NCBI GenBank assembly: GCA_025455885.1
Contig: JALOLR010000009.1
Span: 62,001 to 126,000, forward strand
Length of the DNA: 64,000 nucleotides
Reading direction: 5' to 3'
Origin: Acidimicrobiales bacterium
GTDB lineage: Bacteria; Actinomycetota; Acidimicrobiia; Acidimicrobiales; Acidimicrobilacustridaceae
The position numbers and the translations under genes were made by a program. Positions within the stretch are counted from its first letter, which is position 1. Each line of letters starts with the position of its first letter. The notes under the pieces were generated by a model, which saw only the letters and a program-made list of their open reading frames with translations, was not told where the DNA came from and did not search any database. Shown here piece by piece: positions 41,570 to 49,498 of this stretch.

Positions 41570-41575
41570 ACGGTA
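41570..41575 (-). promoter_or_regulatory. candidate -10 element upstream of apt-rel
   Basis: TACCGT on the minus strand, 6 nt before the mini-ORF ATG. Confidence 0.45.
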
Positions 41576-41625
41576 CAGGGTGACCTCCCGCCCCCGGCTC
41601 CTGCGACGGGCCGGGGAGAAGCCGG

Positions 41626-42777
41626 TCAGCGCTTCTTCGACTTCTTGCGGGGTCGGGGCGGGATGGCCCCGCTCGGTGCCGCCCCGGCGGGCACCGACGG
41701 CGTCCCGTCGTCGGACCCGGGACCCGAGGCCGAGGGCCTCTCCGCAGCAGCCGCCGCCTTGCTCGACGGGGTGGCCCGCAGGCCCCGGGAGAGCGCCGCC
41801 ATGGCCTCGGCGTCGGTGGCCGACACCCCTCCACCGCTGGCCTCCAGACGCTCGCGGACGCTGCGGTTCTTGGGCTCCTTCTCCTTCAGCCAGACGAGGA
41901 TCGGCGCAGCCACGTAGATCGAGGAGTAGGCACCGGCGGTGAGGCCGACGAGGAGCGCGAGGGAGAACTCCTGCAGGGTCACCGCGCCGAGCATCCACGC
42001 CCCCACCACGAGCAGCGAGATCACCGGGAGGAGCGCCACGACGGTGGTGTTGATCGACCGCAGGAGGACCTGGTTCATCGAGCGGTTCACCATCTGGGTG
42101 TAGGTCATCCGCCCGGTGAGCCCGACGAACCGCTCGTTCTCCTTGATCTTGTCGTCGACCACGATCGTGTCGTAGATCGAGTAGCCGAGGATGGTGAGGA
42201 AGGCGATCACCGTCGCCGGCGTGACCTCCCACTGGAAGATGGAGTACACGCCGACGCTGATGATCACGTCGTGGGCCACGGCGACGATCGCCGCGACGGC
42301 CATGCGCCACTCGAGGCGGATGGTCAGGTAGAGCAGGATCGCCGCGAAGAACAGCACCAGGGCCCGCACCGACGCCTCGGTGATGTCGCTGCCCCACGAC
42401 GCCCCCACGGTCGACACGCTCACCTCGGTGGTCGGCACACCGGCCACCTCGCTGATGGTGACCGTCACCTGACGCGTGACGTCCTCGTCCTCGTTGGGCC
42501 CCTGCACCCGCAGGACGTCACCTCCGACGATCTGGATCTTGGCGCCCGCCAGCCCGACGTCGGTCAGGGCCGAACGGGCCTCCTCGACCGACACGCCCGG
42601 GGCGGGGACCTCCCAGGACACCCCACCCTCGAAGTCGATGCCCAGGTTCAGCCCCCTGACGAAGAGCGACGTCACGCTGAGCACCACGAGCACCGCCGAC
42701 ACGACGAGGGCGCGACGCCACCAGGTCACGAAGTCGAAGGTGCTCTCGCCGCGGTACAGCCTGGTCAGGCCGTTCAT
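41626..42777 (-). CDS. secF: protein translocase subunit SecF
   Basis: The 383-residue RND-family membrane protein assists SecYEG/SecA export using the proton gradient. Helix 1 (ALVVSAVLVVLSVTSLFV) is followed by the signature GLNLGIDFEGGVSWEV, the periplasmic P1 domain and the remaining five helices (SVRALVLFFAAILLYLTI, AHDVIISVGVYSIF, FLTILGYSIYDTIVVDDKIKEN). The last ~75 residues form a Ser/Ala/Pro-rich tail ending in PRPRKKSKKR, a basic end that may contact membrane or ribosome. The ATG overlaps the secD stop. Confidence 0.95.
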   Translation of the reverse strand: MNGLTRLYRGESTFDFVTWWRRALVVSAVLVVLSVTSLFVRGLNLGIDFEGGVSWEVPAPGVSVEEARSALTDVGLAGAKIQIVGGDVLRVQGPNEDEDVTRQVTVTISEVAGVPTTEVSVSTVGASWGSDITEASVRALVLFFAAILLYLTIRLEWRMAVAAIVAVAHDVIISVGVYSIFQWEVTPATVIAFLTILGYSIYDTIVVDDKIKENERFVGLTGRMTYTQMVNRSMNQVLLRSINTTVVALLPVISLLVVGAWMLGAVTLQEFSLALLVGLTAGAYSSIYVAAPILVWLKEKEPKNRSVRERLEASGGGVSATDAEAMAALSRGLRATPSSKAAAAAERPSASGPGSDDGTPSVPAGAAPSGAIPPRPRKKSKKR

Positions 42778-44519
42778 CGGTCGGCTCCGGAGGTGGCCGG
42801 GACCCTCGGGGTCGCGGAGTTGTAGGCCACCTGCTCGGCGGGGAGGCCGAGCAGGCGCGGTCGGGCCAGCAGCCACTTCGAGCGGGTGGCCAGCTTCACG
42901 GTGGGACGCATGCACGCCCACGAGGCGATGAGGTCGAGGATGCCGGCCAGGGCCAGGTAGAAGGCGAAGCCCCGCACCGGGCCGACGGTGAGCCACCAGA
43001 GGAGCCCGGCGCCGATGAGCGAGGCGACGTCGGCCTTCACGATGGTCGAGAAGGCCGACACGAACGACTTGTCGCTGGCGCTGCGGATGCTCCGGCCGTT
43101 CTGCACGTCCTCCTTGAGGTGCTCGTAGTAGACGACGTTCGAGTCGAGGGACACACCGATCGACACGATGATGCCGGTCACGCCGGCGAGCGTGAGGGCG
43201 AGCCCGTTGTTCGAACCGAGGTAGCTGATGATCGTCCAGAGCAGGGCCGCCTCGATGGCCAGCTTGACGAGCGACAGCACCCCCAGGAACCGGTAGAAGG
43301 CGATCATGTAGGCGGCGGCGAGGACCACGCCGACGGCGCCGGCCACCAGACCGGCGCGCAGCGCGTCCTGGCCGAGGGTCGCCGACACCACCTGGGCCTG
43401 TTGCTGTTCGAGCTCGACCGGCAGGGCGCCGTAGCGCAGTGCGGTCGACAGGTCGTTGGCCTCGCGCTCGGTGAAGGTGCCCGAGATCTGGATCTGGTCG
43501 GCCTGGAACGACCCCGTCTGGATGACGGGCGCGGAGATGACCCGGCCGTCGAGGACGATGCCCAGCTGACCCGTCGGGCAGGTGGGCGACTGGGCGAAGC
43601 ACTGGGCGGCTGCGCTGTTGAACAGGTCGATGCCGTCGGCCCCGCCCTTGAAGACCGGGTTGACCGTCCAGCGGCCGCCCTGATCCAGCCCCGCCGACGC
43701 CGACGAGAGGGCGCTGCCGGTGAGCGAGACGGGGCCGAGCTGGTAGGAGGCCACCAGCTGACCGTCGCGGCACTCCGGCAGCACCACCGGCTGGTCGGCG
43801 GGGATTTCGCTCGACGGGATGCCGGTCGAGCACACGTCGGGCGGCAGGCCGGTGGTCGCCGGTGCCGCCGGCGGGGCGACGGTGACCCCGGGGGTCGACT
43901 GCGCGTCGACCGGGGCCGGCGCCTCGGTGACCGGCACCTCCGTGGCCGGCGCCTCGGCCTGGGCCGACTCGACGGCCCCGGCGCTCTCCCCCAGCCCGAG
44001 ACCCCCGGCGGGCGGCGAGCCGAGGCCCTGCTCGGTCGTGGCGGGCACGGACTCGGTGACCGACGGGACGGTGGCGGTGGGATCGGTCGGGGTGGGCTCG
44101 GTCGGCGCCGTGGGATCGCCGGTGCCGGGCGTGGTCGTCGGATCGGTGGGGAGCGCCTCGACCCCGGCGGGCACGACGGCCAGCACCGGGCGGAACTGGA
44201 GCTCGGCGGTCTGGCCGACCAGCTCCAGCGCCCGGTCGCGGTCCTTCACGCCCGGGATCTGGATGAGGATGTTCTGGCCCTGCCGCGTGATCTCCGGCTC
44301 GGCCACGCCGAGGGCGTCGACGCGCTGGCGGATGATCGAGATGGCTTGTTCGAGGGTGTCGTCGCTGACCTCCTCGACCGGCTTCAGCACCACCGACACC
44401 CCGCCCTGGAGGTCGAGGCCGAGCAGCGGCTGGTTGCCCACCGCGAACGTGTAGGCCAGGCCGCCCACGGCCAGCAGGACGATGATGATGAGCGACCAGA
44501 AGCCCCGGAACCGTCGCAC
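42774..44519 (-). CDS. secD: protein translocase subunit SecD with low-complexity insertion
   Basis: The 581-residue RND-family partner of SecF begins MRRFRGFWSLIIIVLLAVGGLAYTF, then GLDLQGGVSVVLKPVEE. The C-terminal transmembrane half contains GVTGIIVSIGVSLDSNVVYYEHLKED. Inside the extracytoplasmic P1 region, residues ~118-226 are a Thr/Pro/Ala/Glu-rich low-complexity insertion (DPTTTPGTGDPTAPTEPTPT, VPVTEAPAPVDAQSTPGVTV) absent from typical bacterial SecD. GTG 44519 starts 1 nt after the yajC stop. Confidence 0.94.
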   Translation of the reverse strand: MRRFRGFWSLIIIVLLAVGGLAYTFAVGNQPLLGLDLQGGVSVVLKPVEEVSDDTLEQAISIIRQRVDALGVAEPEITRQGQNILIQIPGVKDRDRALELVGQTAELQFRPVLAVVPAGVEALPTDPTTTPGTGDPTAPTEPTPTDPTATVPSVTESVPATTEQGLGSPPAGGLGLGESAGAVESAQAEAPATEVPVTEAPAPVDAQSTPGVTVAPPAAPATTGLPPDVCSTGIPSSEIPADQPVVLPECRDGQLVASYQLGPVSLTGSALSSASAGLDQGGRWTVNPVFKGGADGIDLFNSAAAQCFAQSPTCPTGQLGIVLDGRVISAPVIQTGSFQADQIQISGTFTEREANDLSTALRYGALPVELEQQQAQVVSATLGQDALRAGLVAGAVGVVLAAAYMIAFYRFLGVLSLVKLAIEAALLWTIISYLGSNNGLALTLAGVTGIIVSIGVSLDSNVVYYEHLKEDVQNGRSIRSASDKSFVSAFSTIVKADVASLIGAGLLWWLTVGPVRGFAFYLALAGILDLIASWACMRPTVKLATRSKWLLARPRLLGLPAEQVAYNSATPRVPATSGADR

Positions 44520-44520
44520 G

Positions 44521-44943
44521 TCAGGCTCTCTCGGCGGGCCCGGCGTCGCCCGGGGAGCTCTCCGCCTCGGCCCCGCCCCGGTCCCCCGGTTCGAGCTCGC
44601 CGACCTCGTCGGACCGGTCGTCGGAACCATCTCCGATCGCGTCGTCGTTCTCGTCGAGCTCGTCGAGCTCGCCGTCCCCGGTCGCGTCGTCGAACGCTGG
44701 GGGGACCTTGCTGGCCACGGCGCGTCGGGCGACGCGCAGCTCGATGCCCGGGGCGACCTCGAGGTGCACGACGTCACCCTCGATGGCGGTGATCGTGCCG
44801 TAGATGCCCGATCCGCTCATCACCTCGTCGCCCTCCTCGAGGGTGGCCAGCAGGGCGTTGTGGCGCTTCAGCTCCCGCTGCTTGGGGAGGATCAGCACGA
44901 CCCAGGCCAGCACGAACAGCAGGACGAGGAGGATCGTGGACAT
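44521..44943 (-). CDS. yajC: preprotein translocase accessory subunit YajC
   Basis: The 140-residue protein has an N-terminal membrane helix (STILLVLLFVLAWVVLILPKQRELKRH) and the small soluble YajC domain (GDEVMSGSGIYGTITAIEGDVVHLEV). A highly acidic Asp/Glu-rich tail (about residues 88-140) is longer than in most homologues. It is upstream of secD-secF and 5 nt after tgt, the classic tgt-yajC-secDF order. Confidence 0.93.
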   Translation of the reverse strand: MSTILLVLLFVLAWVVLILPKQRELKRHNALLATLEEGDEVMSGSGIYGTITAIEGDVVHLEVAPGIELRVARRAVASKVPPAFDDATGDGELDELDENDDAIGDGSDDRSDEVGELEPGDRGGAEAESSPGDAGPAERA

Positions 44944-44948
44944 GGTCG

Positions 44949-46172
44949 TCAGTTCACCGGGGAGGAAGGGTCCGGTGGGCTCACCGAACCGGCTGAGCGT
45001 AGCCCCATCGGCGGGTCACCCCAGATCGCCTCGACGTCGCGACGCAGGGTGGCGAGGGTGCCCTCGGCGACCGCCGCCCGGACCCGGGCCATCAGCGCCA
45101 GGAGCCAGTGCACGTTGTGCACCGTCGCCAAGCGGGACACCGTCGGTTCGTTCACCATGAGCAGGTGGCGCAGGTACCCCTTCGACCACCGTCGGCAGGT
45201 CGGGCAGGCGCACCCCGGCTCGAGCGGATCGGGATCGCGGGCCCAACGGGCGTTGCGCAGGTTGAGCCGACCGGTGGAGGTGAGGATCGTGCCGTGACGG
45301 GCCAGGCGGGTGGGCAGGACGCAGTCGAACATGTCGACCCCGAGCGCCACCGCCTCCACGAGCGAGAGCGGGTCGCCGACCCCCATCAGGTAGCGCGGCT
45401 GGTCGTCGGGTAGGACCGCGGTGGCAGCCGCCAGGGCGGGAAGCATCTCCTCGCGGGTCTCGCCGACCGACAGGCCCCCGATGCCGTACCCGTCGAAGCC
45501 GACCGCCATGGTCCGCTCGGCGCTCTCGACGCGCAGCCCCGGGTCGACACCCCCCTGGACGATGCCGAACTGGGCCTGCGTGGAGCCCCCGAGACGTGCG
45601 GGTCGGTGGGCCGCCTCGGCCCGCTGCGCCCACCGGGCACTGCGGTCGACGGCGGCGCGCACCACCGACGGCGGCGACGGCAGCGGAGGGCACACGTCGA
45701 GCACCATCTGGATGTCGGCCCCCAGCTGGTGTTGGAGCGCCACGCAGCTCTCCGGGGTGAGGTGGTGCCGGCTGCCGTCGTAGGTGGAGCTGAACGTGGC
45801 GCCGTCGTCGGTCACCTTCGGCTCGAGCGAGAAGACCTGGAACCCGCCGGAGTCGGTGAGCACGTGACCGTCCCAGCCCGAGAAGCGGTGCAGTCCCCCC
45901 AGGTCGGCCACGACATCGGCGCCGGGGCGCAGCATGAGGTGGTAGGTGTTGGCGAGGACGACCTCGACGCCCAGGTCCTCGAGGTCCTCGGCGGTCAGCG
46001 CCCGCACCACCGCCCGGGTGCCGACAGGCATGAAGCAGGGGGTGCGGAAGTGCCCCCGGGCGGTGTGCACGACCCCGGTGCGGGCCGCACCGTCGGTCGC
46101 CTCGACGTCGATGCGCACCACCCGCCCGCCCGGGTCGGGCACGAACGGCACAGAGATCCGCGGTGAGCTCAC
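44949..46172 (-). CDS. tgt: queuine tRNA-ribosyltransferase
   Basis: Exchanges guanine 34 for a queuine precursor in GUN-anticodon tRNAs. The 407-residue TIM-barrel protein has the catalytic segment HVLTDSGGFQVFSL, IQMVLDVCPPLP, FGIVQGGVDPGLR, the nucleophile region DMFDCVLPTRLARHGT and zinc ligands CACPTC with the distal His in TVHNVHW. GTG 46172 was chosen because AGGAGG lies 11 nt upstream and the resulting length suits the family. With queA upstream, the window holds the last two steps of bacterial queuosine insertion. Confidence 0.95.
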   Translation of the reverse strand: MSSPRISVPFVPDPGGRVVRIDVEATDGAARTGVVHTARGHFRTPCFMPVGTRAVVRALTAEDLEDLGVEVVLANTYHLMLRPGADVVADLGGLHRFSGWDGHVLTDSGGFQVFSLEPKVTDDGATFSSTYDGSRHHLTPESCVALQHQLGADIQMVLDVCPPLPSPPSVVRAAVDRSARWAQRAEAAHRPARLGGSTQAQFGIVQGGVDPGLRVESAERTMAVGFDGYGIGGLSVGETREEMLPALAAATAVLPDDQPRYLMGVGDPLSLVEAVALGVDMFDCVLPTRLARHGTILTSTGRLNLRNARWARDPDPLEPGCACPTCRRWSKGYLRHLLMVNEPTVSRLATVHNVHWLLALMARVRAAVAEGTLATLRRDVEAIWGDPPMGLRSAGSVSPPDPSSPVN

Positions 46173-46334
46173 GCCGACCGCCACCTCCTCGAACCGGGCC
46201 GACGAGACACCCGAGCCGGACTGGACGGAGCGGCGGCGCTGGTCGTCATGAAGCCCGCAATCTAGGCGGGGTCGACGAGGACGAACGCTCTCCGCCCCCA
46301 CCTCGATCGAGCCCGGCGACGGCCGGAAACAGCG

Positions 46335-47051
46335 TCAGGCCGGTCCGAGACCCAGGGGGTTGGGGATCTCGATGACGCTCCCCGCCACCGCTGCGCCGTC
46401 GTCGTCGGACGTCATCACGACGAGGCAGCCGTCGGTCGCCTTGAAGGGGGCGACCCGGATGAACGAGAAGTCCCAGGTCGTCGTCCCTCCCACCACACGG
46501 GCGGTGAAGGACCCGGAGATCGACCCGCCGGGGCCCACGAGCTCGGCCCCCTGGGACCACCCGGTGGGACCGCCCGCGTCGGAGCCCGATCCCTGGCTGC
46601 GGACGTAGACCGGATCGGAGGACGTGTTGGTCACCGTGACGTCGGCCGTCGAGAACGTCTCGTCCCGGAAGGTCGCCGACTCGACGGGACCGGTCGTCAC
46701 TGACAGAGCGTCTCCCACCAGGCACTCAGCACGAGCCTGGTCGACTGCGTCTCCCGACGGGACCGGCGCGTCGACGTTCTCCGATGCCTCGTCGACCGTT
46801 CCGGCACTCTCAGAGGGTGCGTCGTCGCTGCGTTGGAGCTGGAAGATCACACCGATGATCACGAAGAAGGCGACGAGCAGCGCGACCGCCACAGCCAGGA
46901 CCGCAGGACTCAGGGCGCAACCCCACCGGGGTGGCTGGACCGGTGGCTTCGCCTCACCGCCGAGATCGGTGAGCTCCGTCACCGTGCCCCGGATCTGCTC
47001 TTCGAGCCGCTGGGCTTCCTCGCTCAGTGGTTCCTTCGCTCCTCCACTCAT
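46335..47051 (-). CDS. hypothetical membrane-anchored protein with DUF4352-like domain
   Basis: The 238-residue protein has an acidic cytoplasmic N-terminus (SEEAQRLEEQIRGTVTELTD), one membrane helix (about residues 52-76: SPAVLAVAVALLVAFFVIIGVIF) and an acidic linker. An extracytoplasmic beta-rich domain follows (VTTGPVESATFRDETFSTADVTVTNTSSDPVYV, GGSISGSFTARV), which resembles DUF4352-type immunoglobulin-like domains in outline. One Cys pair (AECLVGD, DGCLVVM) may form a disulfide. The function is unknown. It lies between tgt and queA on the same strand, probably as an insertion. ATG 47069, six codons upstream, is an alternative start. Confidence 0.7.
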   Translation of the reverse strand: MSGGAKEPLSEEAQRLEEQIRGTVTELTDLGGEAKPPVQPPRWGCALSPAVLAVAVALLVAFFVIIGVIFQLQRSDDAPSESAGTVDEASENVDAPVPSGDAVDQARAECLVGDALSVTTGPVESATFRDETFSTADVTVTNTSSDPVYVRSQGSGSDAGGPTGWSQGAELVGPGGSISGSFTARVVGGTTTWDFSFIRVAPFKATDGCLVVMTSDDDGAAVAGSVIEIPNPLGLGPA

Positions 47052-47154
47052 GCCCCGAGCGTCGGCCATCCGGTTCGATCCCACCAGGGCCGAACGTCGT
47101 TCTCGCCGCAATGGTCGAACTCTTGCGGGGCCACATCCCGTCAGGGGCGCTTCG

Positions 47155-48207
47155 TCAACCCGACCCCTCGGAGCGCGAGAGCAACATGGCATCACCGAAA
47201 GAGAGGAAGCGATAGTCGTAGGCGAGTGCCTCGACGTAGAGATCCCGCCATCGGGGGCCGACGAAGGCGTCGATCATCACCAGCAGCGACGACCGAGGCA
47301 GGTGGAAGTTGGTGAGGAGTCGATCGACCACCGCCCAGGGGTACGGCCGCCGGATGTAGAGGTCGGTGCGTCCCTCGAGCTCGCCGGTCGCTGCTGCGCT
47401 CTCGAGTGCCCGCACCGCAGTCGTGCCCACGGCCACAACCCGGCCGCCGGCCCGTCGGGCCGCCGCGCACGCCTCGAGCGTGGCCACGGGAACCCGGTAG
47501 GACTCGGAGTGCATCACGTGGTCGGCGACGTCGTCAACGGCGATCGGCCGGAACGTGCCGAGCCCCACGACCAGCTCGACGTCGGCGCGGGTGACGCCGG
47601 CGGACGCCAGGCGATCGAGCAGCTCAGGCGTGAGGTGCAGACCGGCCGTCGGCGCCGCAGCGGAGGCCGGGCGCTCGGCGTACACCGTCTGGTACCGCTC
47701 CGGCTCCGCGAGCGGCGTGGTGATGTAGGGAGGGAGCGGCATCCGACCGTGGCGATCGAGAGCGCGCAGCACCTCACCGTCGGCAGCGAGGGTGACGAGT
47801 CGCCGACCCTCCCCCAGGTCGTCCCCCACGGTGACGACGAGATCGGCCTGGGCGCCGACGGTCTGGCCGGGAGCGGGCGGTGGGGTGAGCACCGTTCCCG
47901 GCGGCAACCGCCGGCCGGGGCGGACCAAGGCCTCCCAAGTGTCGTGATCGATGCGATCGAGCAGGAGCACCTCGGCCGCGCCGCCGGTGGACTTCACCAG
48001 GGAGAGCCGCGCCGGCAGCACCCGGGTGGTGTTGACGACGAGGACGTCACCGGGGTCGAGCAGGTCGGCGAGGTCCCGAACGTGTCGATGCTCGGGTTCG
48101 GAGCCGGGGCCACGGTCGACCAGGAGCCGAGCGTCGTCGCGCCGCGCCAGCGGCTCCTGCGCGATCGCCTCGACCGGCAGCTCGTAGTCGAACCCACGAA
48201 TGTCCAC
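47155..48207 (-). CDS. queA: S-adenosylmethionine:tRNA ribosyltransferase-isomerase
   Basis: Transfers and isomerises the ribosyl group of SAM onto preQ1-tRNA to make epoxyqueuosine. The 350-residue product has DYELPVEAIAQEPLARRDDARLLV, GDVLVVNTTRVLPARL, the signature SAAAPTAGLHLTPELL, and TNFHLPRSSLLVMIDAFVG near the C-terminus. GTG 48207 is 8 nt after TAGCCT and has no Shine-Dalgarno sequence. The longer frame upstream runs into hairpin A and was rejected. Confidence 0.95.
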   Translation of the reverse strand: MDIRGFDYELPVEAIAQEPLARRDDARLLVDRGPGSEPEHRHVRDLADLLDPGDVLVVNTTRVLPARLSLVKSTGGAAEVLLLDRIDHDTWEALVRPGRRLPPGTVLTPPPAPGQTVGAQADLVVTVGDDLGEGRRLVTLAADGEVLRALDRHGRMPLPPYITTPLAEPERYQTVYAERPASAAAPTAGLHLTPELLDRLASAGVTRADVELVVGLGTFRPIAVDDVADHVMHSESYRVPVATLEACAAARRAGGRVVAVGTTAVRALESAAATGELEGRTDLYIRRPYPWAVVDRLLTNFHLPRSSLLVMIDAFVGPRWRDLYVEALAYDYRFLSFGDAMLLSRSEGSG

Positions 48208-48215
48208 GGGCCCGG

Positions 48216-48221
48216 AGGCTA
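48216..48221 (-). promoter_or_regulatory. candidate -10 element of queA (leaderless)
   Basis: TAGCCT on the minus strand, followed by CCGGGCCC (8 nt) and the GTG start. Hairpin A begins 32 nt further upstream. Confidence 0.5.
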
Positions 48222-48253
48222 CGACCACCGCCACGGTCGCCCGCGACTTCGGC

Positions 48254-48301
48254 AACTGTGAGTGAAAGCGTCCGGACATGCGGACGATTTCACTCACAGT
48301 T
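48254..48301. repeat. 48-nt hairpin A (left flank of the DUF559 gene)
   Basis: A 21-nt arm beginning AACTGTGAGTGAAAGC (48254-48274) pairs with its inverse (48281-48301) around the loop GACATG, with one mismatch. The left arm is identical base for base to that of hairpin B. It is not followed by a T-run. Confidence 0.95.
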
Positions 48302-48360
48302 CGGTGTCATTCGCGTCGCTGACCGGGGTCGATGTCGCAGGCGAGTGGTTCACTCCGCAA

Positions 48361-49326
48361 ATGCGCGAGTCGACGGCGCAAGGCGAGGTGGCACTCTTCG
48401 ATGTGGCACGGCACCAGCACGGCGTGGTCACGTTCGACCAAGCCCGTGGCGCCGGGCTCTCCCGGCAACAGGTACACCGCCTCGTCGGTCTCGGCCGGTG
48501 GCGGTACGGACCAGGCCGAGTGCTGATCCTGCCCGGTGCCCCTCCCGGCCCCTGGCAGGAGACGGCGACCGCTCTGCTGGGCAGCGGTCGGGGGGCATGG
48601 CTCTCCCACGACTCGGCGGCGGCGCATTGGGGCATCCCTGGATGCAGCCTGCTCCCGACTCACGTGCTCGTCGACTACCACCACGCCCGTTCGGAGCAGG
48701 TGAACGCCCGAATCCACCGATCCCGACGTCGTCTCGCCCATCACGCAGTGCTCGTGGACGGGCTGATGGTCACCACCCCGTCGCGCACCGTCTTCGATCT
48801 CTCGGGAACCCTGTCCCCGACCTGGCGGGTCGAGCGACTGCTCGACCATGCGTGGTCCAGCCGCCTCGTCACCTACCAGTCGATGCGTCGTGTCATCGAG
48901 GAGATGAGCGGCCGGGGCCAACGCAATGTGGCCGAATTGCGGCAACTCGTCGAGAACCGGGGCCCGGACTACCTCGCTGGCGACAGCGCGCTCGAACGCC
49001 GATTCCACCGAATCCTCGCCGAGGACGGTCAGGAACCGATGGAACGGCAGGTCGACATGGTCGACAAGGAGGGCTGGTGGGGAAGAGTCGACGCGGTCGA
49101 CCGGGTGGCGTTCGTGCTGGTGGAGATCGACGGCCAACGGTGGCACTCGGCTCTCACCGATCGCCTCGTCGACGTCGAGCGCCGGCGTCGTGCCGAAGCA
49201 ATGGGCTTCCTCGTCCTCCGGATCGCCGAAGATGACGTCTGGTACCGACCCTCACAGGTCGCAGCGACAGTGCGGGAAGCCCGCCGGAAAGGTCGACGCC
49301 GCGTTGCGGCGTCGACCGCAGCCTGA
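48361..49326 (+). CDS. AbiEi-like winged-helix / DUF559 (VSR-like nuclease fold) protein
   Basis: The 321-residue protein has an N-terminal winged-helix segment as in type IV antitoxin AbiEi proteins (residues 8-57: QGEVALFDVARHQHGVVTFD, GLSRQQVHRLVGLGRWRYG). A middle region (HARSEQVNARIHRSRR, VDGLMVTTPSRTVFDLSG) follows, and then a C-terminal DUF559 domain with a PD-(D/E)xK-like core: GRVDAVDRVAFVLVEIDGQRWH carries D244, E255 and D257. These point to DNA binding plus endonuclease-type chemistry. No AbiEii toxin is adjacent. ATG 48361 was chosen; the frame extends back into hairpin A only through a GTG inside the repeat. Many actinobacteria carry multiple paralogues of this architecture. Confidence 0.8.
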   Translation: MRESTAQGEVALFDVARHQHGVVTFDQARGAGLSRQQVHRLVGLGRWRYGPGRVLILPGAPPGPWQETATALLGSGRGAWLSHDSAAAHWGIPGCSLLPTHVLVDYHHARSEQVNARIHRSRRRLAHHAVLVDGLMVTTPSRTVFDLSGTLSPTWRVERLLDHAWSSRLVTYQSMRRVIEEMSGRGQRNVAELRQLVENRGPDYLAGDSALERRFHRILAEDGQEPMERQVDMVDKEGWWGRVDAVDRVAFVLVEIDGQRWHSALTDRLVDVERRRRAEAMGFLVLRIAEDDVWYRPSQVAATVREARRKGRRRVAASTAA

Positions 49327-49389
49327 ACGCAACCGACGCCGAGCACATGCCACTCCGCCCCCATCGCTGATCACCTCCCCTCCCCTTGG

Positions 49390-49437
49390 AACTGTGAGTG
49401 AAAGCGTCCGCATACCCGGACGCTTTCACTCACAGTT
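49390..49437. repeat. 48-nt hairpin B (right flank of the DUF559 gene)
   Basis: The same 21-nt arm (49390-49410) pairs perfectly with 49417-49437 around the loop CATACC. It lies 63 nt after the DUF559 stop and 61 nt before the convergent ruvB stop, so it could also act as a bidirectional terminator. No T-run is present. Confidence 0.95.
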
Positions 49438-49498
49438 CGTGTATTGGGGTGCCCAGACACCGGTGGGGCCGGAGAGCTGCGGGCAACCGTCGGGAGGG

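Larger units (their letters stand above)
48254..49437 (+). mobile_element. candidate hairpin-bracketed DUF559 unit
   Basis: A 1184-bp segment starts with hairpin A and ends with hairpin B; the only gene inside is the AbiEi-like/DUF559 protein. It lies between queA and ruvB, in an otherwise conserved block. Two near-identical long palindromes framing one nuclease-like gene recall REP/RAYT or IS200-like arrangements, but no transposase motif or target duplication was seen, so mobility is a hypothesis. Confidence 0.45.

Noticed and set aside
48262-48360. N-terminal extension of the DUF559 protein starting inside hairpin A (MKASGHADDFTHSS)
   Set aside because: This is translation of the palindrome itself. 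The same peptide type appears at hairpin B and on the opposite strand, so it reflects the repeat, not the protein.
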